From RGIG4608 sp964534905 (lineage in GTDB: Bacteria; Bacillota; Clostridia; Oscillospirales; CAG-272): a stretch of 64,000 bases of DNA. The translations under genes were made by a program, and so were the position numbers. The stretch lies in NCBI GenBank assembly GCA_964534905.1, contig CAZHPZ010000001.1, forward strand, positions 1-64,000, written 5' to 3'. The number at the start of each line of letters is the position of its first letter. Position 1 is the stretch's first letter. The notes beneath the pieces were generated by a model. That model saw nothing but the letters and a program-made list of their open reading frames with translations, was not told where the DNA came from and did no database searches. Below, piece after piece: positions 33,534 to 39,436 of this stretch.

Positions 33534-34267
33534 GCGAAACGGTAATTTCAATTAAAAATCTCAAAAAGAGCTTCTCCGAACGTGATATTCTTAAGGGAAT
33601 AGACTTGGAAGTTAAGAAAAACGAGGTTATTTCGGTTATCGGCTCATCGGGCTCGGGAAAGAGCACGATGCTTCGCTGTATTAACCTGCTTGAGGAGCCT
33701 ACCTCCGGTGATATTCTTTTCCACGGAAAGAGCGTGCTCGGAGGGGATATCGATCTGAATGAATACCGTTCGAGAATCGTTATGGTGTTCCAGCAGTTCA
33801 ACCTTTTCGGAAATATGAGCGTTCTTGACAATTGTGTTCGTCCGCAAACGGTCGTTCTCAAGAGAAGCAAGGACGAGGCACAGAAAACAGCCCTTAAATA
33901 CCTTTCAAAGGTCGGTATGGCAGAGTATATAAATGCCCGTCCGTCGCAGCTTTCGGGCGGTCAGAAGCAGAGAGTTGCCATTGCACGTGCGCTTTCTATG
34001 AATCCCGAGGTTATCCTTTTTGATGAGCCTACGAGTGCACTTGACCCCGAAATGGTCGGAGAGGTGCTTGACGTAATGCGTGAGCTTGCCGACGAGGGAC
34101 TTACAATGATAGTTGTAACGCACGAAATGGCATTTGCCCGCGATGTTTCAAGCAGAGTAATATTCATAGACGAGGGTATTATTTGTGAGGAGGGAGATCC
34201 GAAGGAATTCTTCGCCGATCCCAAGACCGACAGAGCCAGAGCCTTTCTGTCAAGATTTTTACAATAA
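33530..34267 (+). CDS. Amino acid ABC transporter ATPase (GlnQ/HisP family)
   Basis: A 245-residue ATPase subunit. Walker A GSSGSGKST, Q-loop VFQQFNLF, signature LSGGQKQR, Walker B VILFDEPTSALD with Glu, and H-loop VTHEM are all intact. It drives the importer formed with the preceding permease and binding protein. The start ATG 33530 follows GGAGGAATAC and overlaps the permease stop; the longer open frame upstream lies inside the permease gene. The operon ends at the hairpin at 34287-34316. Confidence 0.95.
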   Translation: MSETVISIKNLKKSFSERDILKGIDLEVKKNEVISVIGSSGSGKSTMLRCINLLEEPTSGDILFHGKSVLGGDIDLNEYRSRIVMVFQQFNLFGNMSVLDNCVRPQTVVLKRSKDEAQKTALKYLSKVGMAEYINARPSQLSGGQKQRVAIARALSMNPEVILFDEPTSALDPEMVGEVLDVMRELADEGLTMIVVTHEMAFARDVSSRVIFIDEGIICEEGDPKEFFADPKTDRARAFLSRFLQ

Positions 34268-34286
34268 AATAAAGCGGTACAAAAGC

Positions 34287-34316
34287 AGAGGATTGTCTTC
34301 GGACAGTCCTCTTTTG
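34287..34316 (+). terminator. Terminator of the lysine importer operon
   Basis: AGAGGATTGTC-TTCG-GACAGTCCTCT followed by TTTGAT. Confidence 0.82.
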
Positions 34317-34326
34317 ATATTTTATG

Positions 34327-34355
34327 TTGACATTTATATATTATTGTGCTAAAAT
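34327..34355 (+). promoter_or_regulatory. Promoter of the YwaF-like gene
   Basis: TTGACA (34327-34332), 17 bp, TAAAAT (34350-34355). Confidence 0.65.
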
Positions 34356-34389
34356 GAATTTATATTATCCGTGCTTGGAGGGATTGAAT

Positions 34390-35160
34390 ATGAGAGAATT
34401 TGTTTATTGGCTGTTGAGTGAGGAAAATTCCGATCTTAAAATAACGCTTTTTAACGAATGGCATATTTTCTATTTGCTCATTGCTTTCGGCTCAGCAATA
34501 GCGCTTGCATTTATTTTTAAGGATAAATCCGAGCATGCAAGGGAAAAGTTGCTGCGTGTATATGCATACGTAACAATAGGACTTTACATAGCCGACTTCT
34601 TCCTTATGCCGCTTTCGGATTCTTACGGCGGAAGAATAGCCGTCAATAAGCTTCCGTTTCATATTTGCACGCTGATGTCGATTTGTGCGGCATTTGCGCA
34701 GTTTAATAAGAAATTTAAGCCTATAAAGGAGCCGATAGTTGTTCTTTCGCTCGTTTCATCGCTTATGTGGATGACCTATCCCGGCAGTGCGCTCGGAGGA
34801 GAGCCGCCGTTCAGCTATATTATAATGCAGACATTTATGTTCCACAGCTTCCTTTTCGGTTGGGCATTTCTCAATCTTGCTCTCGGCGAGGTCAAGCTTA
34901 ATATAAAGAATGTTTGGCAGGAGCTTTTCGGTATTTTGCTGATTTCGGCTTGGGCGACTCTCGGAAACACGCTTTACGAGGATCAAAACTGGTTCTTCCT
35001 TGCCGACAGTATATTTTCATTTATACCCGACGAGGCAATGCCCGTGACGGTTATCACTGCGGTTTTCGCTATGTGTCTTTTAATATACGGAATTTATTAC
35101 GGAGCACATACGCTTATTGAGAATAAACGTAATGAACAAAAGCAAGCACGCAGAGTATAA
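34390..35160 (+). CDS. YwaF/TMEM164-family integral membrane protein
   Basis: A 256-residue protein with about seven hydrophobic helices. The motifs KLPFHICTLMSICA and MTYPGSALGGEPPFSYI, together with FMFHSFLFGW, match the TIGR02206/YwaF family, whose bacterial function is unknown; the eukaryotic relative TMEM164 is an acyltransferase that uses a conserved His/Cys pair. Here His and Cys occur together in FHIC. ATG 34390 follows TTGGAGGG; the longer frame upstream includes the promoter. The next gene overlaps its end by 29 bp. Confidence 0.72.
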   Translation: MREFVYWLLSEENSDLKITLFNEWHIFYLLIAFGSAIALAFIFKDKSEHAREKLLRVYAYVTIGLYIADFFLMPLSDSYGGRIAVNKLPFHICTLMSICAAFAQFNKKFKPIKEPIVVLSLVSSLMWMTYPGSALGGEPPFSYIIMQTFMFHSFLFGWAFLNLALGEVKLNIKNVWQELFGILLISAWATLGNTLYEDQNWFFLADSIFSFIPDEAMPVTVITAVFAMCLLIYGIYYGAHTLIENKRNEQKQARRV

Positions 35161-35878
35161 AAGGATAGTAAAGGGCGCTCGTGTTGCCGTGCTTTGCGTT
35201 CACGGAATTCTCGGAACGCCCAATCACTTCAGAGATCTCGTCCCGCTTATCCCGGAGGAATATTCGGTCTTTAACATAGTTCTCGATGGGCATTGCGCAG
35301 GCGTCGATGATTTTTCACATGCCTCCATGAAGGCGTGGGAGAAGAATGTTTCCGATGCACTTTGCGAGCTTTTGAGCACGCACGGTGAGGTGTATATTCT
35401 TGCTCACTCTATGGGAACGCTTCTTGCGATAGAGGCGGCAATGAAAGAGAAGAGAGTTACAAGGTTCTTCTGTCTTTCAATTCCGATAAAAGTGGGATTC
35501 AAGCTAAGAATGCTTACCACAATGCTGAAAATGTATTTCGGCAAGGTAAACGAGAGTGACGTTTATGCATATGCCGCAAAGGAGTGTACGGGTATGACTT
35601 TGTCTGCAAATCCGTTCAAATACTTAGGATTTGTTCCGAGATATATCGAGCTTTTCGCAAAGATACGTCAGGTAAGAAAAGCATTACCGAGCTTTACTAC
35701 GCCCTGCGTGTCGTATCAGTCGTCGCTGGATGAGCTTGTCTCTCCGAAATCTTATGCGATATTGAGGCGAGAGTCTCAGGTACGTACCGAAATGCTTGAG
35801 CATTCGACGCACTTTTATTATGACTCAGGTGATCTTAAACGCATACGGGATGATTTCGTAAGCTTTTTGAATAATTAA
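35132..35878 (+). CDS. Alpha/beta-hydrolase, carboxylesterase-like
   Basis: A 248-residue cytoplasmic hydrolase. The oxyanion-hole segment CVHGILGTPNHF, nucleophile elbow AHSMGT, a likely acidic residue in SSLDELVS, and the catalytic His in EHSTHFYY complete a Ser-Asp-His triad with the layout of monoglyceride-lipase or Est30-type carboxylesterases. The start is at ATG 35132, 29 bp inside the upstream membrane-protein gene, so the two are translationally coupled. Coupling to a TMEM164-like protein hints at lipid acyl metabolism, but this is inference. Confidence 0.82.
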   Translation: MNKSKHAEYKRIVKGARVAVLCVHGILGTPNHFRDLVPLIPEEYSVFNIVLDGHCAGVDDFSHASMKAWEKNVSDALCELLSTHGEVYILAHSMGTLLAIEAAMKEKRVTRFFCLSIPIKVGFKLRMLTTMLKMYFGKVNESDVYAYAAKECTGMTLSANPFKYLGFVPRYIELFAKIRQVRKALPSFTTPCVSYQSSLDELVSPKSYAILRRESQVRTEMLEHSTHFYYDSGDLKRIRDDFVSFLNN

Positions 35879-35882
35879 AAAT

Positions 35883-35916
35883 AAAAAGGAAAATCACAGC
35901 GTGATTTTCCTTTTTT
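35883..35916 (+). terminator. Bidirectional terminator
   Basis: AAAGGAAAATCAC-AGC-GTGATTTTCCTTT with flanking A and T runs. Confidence 0.9.
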
Positions 35917-35927
35917 GCTTAATTTGA

Positions 35928-36299
35928 TTAGCTTGTATGCTCCTGCTCCTTGGCAAGATCCTCGGAAGCCTTGACGGACTGCTCGATCCTTTCGGCAATC
36001 TCTCTTTCGACCTCTTTTTTTGTTTCTTTTTCCTTAAATGCCGATTTTATCGTATATACCTCGGCACGAATGATGTCAATCTTTTCAATGAGAACCTTTG
36101 CTTTTTCAGTTTCCGCTTCGCCTGTTTTTATCTTCTGATATGCCACTCTGCCAAGCTGCTCGTAAAGCTCCGAAAGAGTTGATTCCTTTTGAGCAAGCTT
36201 TATATGAAGGGAGGCATTGTCCGAAAGATCTCCTGCTTTTGATACAGCCTTGCTTGCCGATCTCTTAATATTACGGCGAATTTCCTTCCAATTAGCCAT
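35928..36299 (-). CDS. Small coiled-coil protein of unknown function
   Basis: A 123-residue, very charged, helical protein (MANWKEIRRNIKRSASKAVSKAGDL..., then long Lys/Glu-rich segments) likely to form a coiled coil across most of its length. No signal peptide, cysteines or known catalytic motif. I do not recognise a named family; similar short proteins in Clostridia sometimes carry a C-terminal zinc ribbon, which is absent here. ATG 36299 follows GGAGGATTAAA. It is monocistronic and convergent with the hydrolase operon. Confidence 0.7.
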   Translation of the reverse strand: MANWKEIRRNIKRSASKAVSKAGDLSDNASLHIKLAQKESTLSELYEQLGRVAYQKIKTGEAETEKAKVLIEKIDIIRAEVYTIKSAFKEKETKKEVEREIAERIEQSVKASEDLAKEQEHTS

Positions 36300-36330
36300 T
36301 TTAATCCTCCTGTTTTTATGATTATGATTC

Positions 36331-36359
36331 ATTATACTATTTTTTTGTTAAAAAGTAAA
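36331..36359 (-). promoter_or_regulatory. Promoter of the coiled-coil gene
   Basis: Minus-strand TTTACT (36354-36359), 17 bp, TATAAT (36331-36336). Confidence 0.65.
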
Positions 36360-36417
36360 GAGATTTGTTATATTTTTTTGCGTTTTCGGAAAAATATATT
36401 TTGAGAGGAGTGATTTT

Positions 36418-36864
36418 ATGGATATGGATAAAAAGACCTACAAGAAATTTGTCGATGCGCATGCGCCGCGATCTCCTGTCGGAAAGAACTGTCTGAATGC
36501 ATTTGTCATAGGAGGACTGATATGTGCGATAGGGCAGGGCTTTAACGATATTTACGGACTTGCACTCGGGCTTGATTCTGATGATGCGGGAATGCTTGCT
36601 TCGTGCACACTCGTCCTGATCAGCGTATTTCTTACCGCTATCGGCGTGTTTGATGAAATTGCCAAGGTGGCGGGTGCGGGAACTCTTGTTCCGATAACGG
36701 GATTTGCAAATTCCGTTGTATCGCCCGCAATAGACAGTAAGAGTGAGGGACTTGTTCTCGGCGTCGGTGCCAAAATATTCACCGTTGCGGGACCTGTTCT
36801 TCTTTACGGTATACTTTCAGGTGCGATATACGGGATTATTTACTATATTGTGTCATTGATCTGA
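36418..36864 (+). CDS. spoVAC: Stage V sporulation protein AC
   Basis: A 148-residue membrane protein with four helices. YKKFVDAHAPRSPVGKNCLNAFVIGGLICAIGQ and DEIAKVAGAGTLVPITGFANSVVSPAIDSKSEG are diagnostic of SpoVAC, part of the inner-membrane channel that moves dipicolinic acid in spores. It supports a spore-forming lifestyle or descent. Normally spoVAD and spoVAE follow, but here the gene stands alone: the next gene is convergent and 2 bp away. It could be a second copy with the rest of the operon elsewhere. ATG 36418 follows GAGAGGAG; no obvious sigma-A promoter, which fits forespore sigma-G control. Confidence 0.9.
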   Translation: MDMDKKTYKKFVDAHAPRSPVGKNCLNAFVIGGLICAIGQGFNDIYGLALGLDSDDAGMLASCTLVLISVFLTAIGVFDEIAKVAGAGTLVPITGFANSVVSPAIDSKSEGLVLGVGAKIFTVAGPVLLYGILSGAIYGIIYYIVSLI

Positions 36865-36866
36865 TT

Positions 36867-38603
36867 TTATTGAGAAACGGTGAACAGTGAATAGAAGTAT
36901 CCTTTCTTGTCAATAAGCTCGTCGAATTTTCCTTCTTCTATTATGCTTCCGTTTTTCATAACGATAATTCCCTCATAGCGCTCAAGAAGTGAGGCGTCGA
37001 GAGTGTGTGTAACCTCAATGGCGGTAACACCGTCAAGGCTAAGAATGGAGCTTGTGACCTGATATGCCGTTTCGGCATCGAGAGCGGCGGTCGCTTCGTC
37101 AACAAGTAATACCTGCGAATTTTTGAGAAGAGCACGGGCGATTGATATTCTTTGCTTTTCTCCGCCGGAGAGCGCGGAGCCGTTCTCGCCGCAGACGTAA
37201 TCCGCACCCTTTTCGAGTATCAGATCGGAAAGCCCCGAAAGATGCACCGCTCTTTCGATGTCCTCCTCGGGAAATGGCTTGAACATAGTAATATTGTTGA
37301 GTATGGATGAATTGAATACGAATACGTTTTGTTGAATAATGCTTTGTATTTCGTAAAGATCCTCAAGATTCATATTTTTTATATCGCATTCATCATACGA
37401 TATGCTTCCCGAGTAGTCGCCGTGTGATGCCATAAGCATATTTAAAAGCGTGGATTTTCCGCTTCCCGAGGCACCTACTATTGCGTATTTTTTACCGAGC
37501 TCAAATGAATAGTTAATGTTTGAAAGTGCCTGCTTTTCGTTTCCGTATGAGAATGAAAGATTATTGAGCTTTATTTCGTGCTCAAGCCTTTTGCCGCTCG
37601 GAGCAGATTCCTCTGCGGAATTGTCCTCAAGTGCTTTAGCACATTTTTTTATAAGCTCAATTGAGGATTTAAACTGTGCATAATATGTGGGTATTGAACC
37701 TATGGGACCTACAATGTAATTTACCATCTGCACAAACATAATTACAATACCCGCCGTTATTCCGATGTTTTTTGTAGTCAGATAAGCGGCTATAAGGAAA
37801 ACTCCGAATTGTGTGAAAAGTCCCGCAATGCTTGAAAGCATTGAAATGATAATTCTGATCTTATCTCTTTTGGATTGCGCCGAGGCGAGCTCCTTTACCT
37901 GTGCGGAAAAAATGCAGAACATTTCTTTTTCCGCCTTGAATGATTTTACAACGCTGAATCCGCTCAAAACGTCCTTTATGCTTGCAACGTATTCCTTGTT
38001 TTCATCGGATACGCGGGATTCCGCTGTCGCAGCCTTGTTTCCGAAAAGTATGGAGACCGCAAAGGGGATAAGTGCGAGAAGTATAGCCGTAAGAGTCAGC
38101 AGAGGGCTGTAATAAGCCATCATCGCAAGGGCACATATAAAAAGGAGAACGGAGCTGACAAATGAAAATATATTGTTAAGAAGCCCTGTGGATATCGGGG
38201 TTGTATCATTTGTAAGCGCGGAAATATATACTGACGAATTTTCTTTACTGAATGCCGAAATGTTTTTTTTCGTTATTTTTTTGAAAACATATTCCTTATA
38301 TCTTCTTATGCCGTCATTTATAAAATGAGGATGTGCATAATATGAAATCAGTGAGGATACGATAATAATCATCACCAGGCATAAGGATATAAGCGTAAGC
38401 TCAGACAGGGAAAATCCGACGTCGAGTCCACCGGTGAAGTCCGTTATTTTCTGCAGCAACCAGGCAATGCCGAGACTTGATATAACGTCAAGCAGAGTTG
38501 CGGTCATTTCAAGCAGGAAGTATTTTGTGTTGCCTCTGTATAGCTGATGTAAGTACGGTCGAATATTGACCGAATTGCTTTTTGATTTGTTTTGATGTGT
38601 CAT
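36867..38603 (-). CDS. ABC transporter, fused permease-ATPase
   Basis: A 578-residue type IV exporter half with six transmembrane helices (about 20-320) and a C-terminal ATPase. Walker A GASGSGKST, signature LSGGEKQR, and Walker B VLLVDEATAALD with the catalytic Glu are intact, so it can act as a homodimer. The closest general resemblance is to CydDC/peptide-export-type subunits; the substrate is unknown. ATG 38603 follows GGAGGCTCC. It is convergent with spoVAC at 2 bp. Upstream lie three GGTTGC half-sites that may bind a regulator. Confidence 0.88.
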   Translation of the reverse strand: MTHQNKSKSNSVNIRPYLHQLYRGNTKYFLLEMTATLLDVISSLGIAWLLQKITDFTGGLDVGFSLSELTLISLCLVMIIIVSSLISYYAHPHFINDGIRRYKEYVFKKITKKNISAFSKENSSVYISALTNDTTPISTGLLNNIFSFVSSVLLFICALAMMAYYSPLLTLTAILLALIPFAVSILFGNKAATAESRVSDENKEYVASIKDVLSGFSVVKSFKAEKEMFCIFSAQVKELASAQSKRDKIRIIISMLSSIAGLFTQFGVFLIAAYLTTKNIGITAGIVIMFVQMVNYIVGPIGSIPTYYAQFKSSIELIKKCAKALEDNSAEESAPSGKRLEHEIKLNNLSFSYGNEKQALSNINYSFELGKKYAIVGASGSGKSTLLNMLMASHGDYSGSISYDECDIKNMNLEDLYEIQSIIQQNVFVFNSSILNNITMFKPFPEEDIERAVHLSGLSDLILEKGADYVCGENGSALSGGEKQRISIARALLKNSQVLLVDEATAALDAETAYQVTSSILSLDGVTAIEVTHTLDASLLERYEGIIVMKNGSIIEEGKFDELIDKKGYFYSLFTVSQ

Positions 38604-38650
38604 GGGAGCCTCCTTGAATTTTTGTGATTATATTTTAGCATAAGAATGTA

Positions 38651-38697
38651 GGTTGCGTCTATACATTCGGGATTGAAAATGCGCAACCATGGGTTGC
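38651..38697. promoter_or_regulatory. Cluster of GGTTGC/GCAACC half-sites
   Basis: GGTTGCG (38651-38657), CGCAACC (38682-38688) and GGTTGC (38692-38697); the last two form a perfect palindrome GCAACC-ATG-GGTTGC. This sits upstream of the minus-strand ABC exporter and is operator-like. Confidence 0.5.
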
Positions 38698-38790
38698 ATT
38701 GGCATTATATAGGGCAAAAATCGATGCTTGAGACCTTATAAATATAAAATGCGCCGTTTAATTTTGTGCGATAATTTCGGATAAAAGCTA

Positions 38791-38819
38791 TTGACACGTT
38801 TGTGGTTTTATGATATAAT
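38791..38819 (+). promoter_or_regulatory. Promoter of tRNA-Gln(UUG)
   Basis: TTGACA (38791-38796), 17 bp, TATAAT (38814-38819). Confidence 0.88.
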
Positions 38820-38836
38820 TGCAATGTTATGAATAT

Positions 38837-38913
38837 TGGGATATAGCCAAGCGGTAAGGCACCAGACTTTGACTCTGGCATTTTCGATGGTTCGAATCCA
38901 TCTATCCCAGCCA
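38837..38913 (+). tRNA. tRNA-Gln (anticodon TTG)
   Basis: 77-nt cloverleaf with encoded CCA. Acceptor TGGGATA/TATCCCA, anticodon arm CCAGA-CTTTGAC-TCTGG, T arm GATGG-TTCGAAT-CCATC. It decodes CAA. Confidence 0.96.
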
Positions 38914-38952
38914 AAATGCACGAGGGGACAAAGTCCCCCTCGTGCATTTTTT
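38913..38952 (+). terminator. Terminator of tRNA-Gln
   Basis: AAAATGCACGAGGGGAC / GTCCCCCTCGTGCATTTT with one bulged C and a T tail. Confidence 0.88.
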
Positions 38953-39042
38953 CTTGTGTTGTATATTCGAACTTCAAATCCGTAGGATTTGCAGACCTGC
39001 GAGCAGTTATTATCAATAACGAACAAACTCTCGCGCAGGTCG

Positions 39043-39067
39043 GGTTCTGAATCCATCTATCCCGGTC
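39043..39067 (+). repeat. Degenerate copy of the tRNA-Gln 3' end
   Basis: GGTTCTGAATCCATCTATCC followed by CGGTCA matches the T arm, acceptor and CCA region of the tRNA-Gln 145 bp upstream with a few changes. It is followed by a related hairpin at 39072-39101. The stretch 38953-39042 holds two further inverted repeats and no gene. Such 3'-end copies arise when mobile DNA integrates in a tRNA gene. Confidence 0.65.
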
Positions 39068-39071
39068 AAAG

Positions 39072-39107
39072 AATGCACAAGGGGAAATCCCCTTGTGCAT
39101 TTTTTTA
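39072..39107 (+). terminator. Second hairpin related to the tRNA-Gln terminator
   Basis: AATGCACAAGGGG-AAAT-CCCCTTGTGCATT followed by TTTTT; same stem family as 38913-38952. Confidence 0.8.
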
Positions 39108-39136
39108 AAATATGATGACTTTTTGGGCTAAAACTA

Positions 39137-39164
39137 TTGAATTTTTTAAAAAAAGTAGTATAAT
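39137..39164 (+). promoter_or_regulatory. Promoter of structured RNA copy A
   Basis: TTGAAT (39137-39142), 16 bp, TATAAT (39159-39164). The expected start is at or next to the G of GCCAAAC, the first paired base of the RNA. Confidence 0.65.
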
Positions 39165-39170
39165 AAATTT

Positions 39171-39376
39171 GCCAAACTAACTTAATAATTGTGACTTGCG
39201 GTATTATTTTATCTTTAGGGATAGTTATACCTTTTTTTGCACACACTTATCTTATGAACTTGATAAAATGCAAATTCCATCTGGTAAGTGTGGTAATACC
39301 CATTTCACAAAGAGTTAGTTTGGCGACTATCGGGGTTTGCGTTTTGGTGCGGTTGCTTCGGTAGCCGCACTTTTTA
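39171..39376 (+). ncRNA. Unidentified structured RNA, copy A
   Basis: About 206 nt from promoter start to terminator. P1: GCCAAACTAACT (39171-39182) pairs perfectly with AGTTAGTTTGGC (39313-39324). Inside are P2 (GGTAT 39200-39204 with ATACC 39227-39231) and P3 (CACACTTA 39242-39249 with TAAGTGTG 39285-39292) whose loop holds TTGATAAAATGCAAATTCC. The loop segment GCAAATTCC (39270-39278) can pair with GGGGTTTGC (39332-39340) just 3' of P1, forming a pseudoknot. It ends in a terminator GTGCGG...CCGCAC (39347-39370) plus TTTTTAT. Copy B at 61064 keeps this architecture with compensatory changes. It lies 61 bp upstream of the restriction-modification-like gene. Riboswitch or stand-alone sRNA cannot be decided here. 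Confidence 0.78.
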
Positions 39377-39436
39377 TTTGAAGAACTATTGTTTTGTCTT
39401 ATATGAGTGCAATTTATTTTGGAGGTATAGGACAAG

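Noticed and set aside
38705..39100. Minus-strand open frames over the tRNA-Gln region (for example the 131-residue one with DRWIQNPTCARVC and DGFEPSKMPESKSG)
   Set aside because: These are antisense translations of the tRNA and its degenerate copy; such phrases are familiar spurious proteins in databases. There is no ribosome site and they cover terminators.
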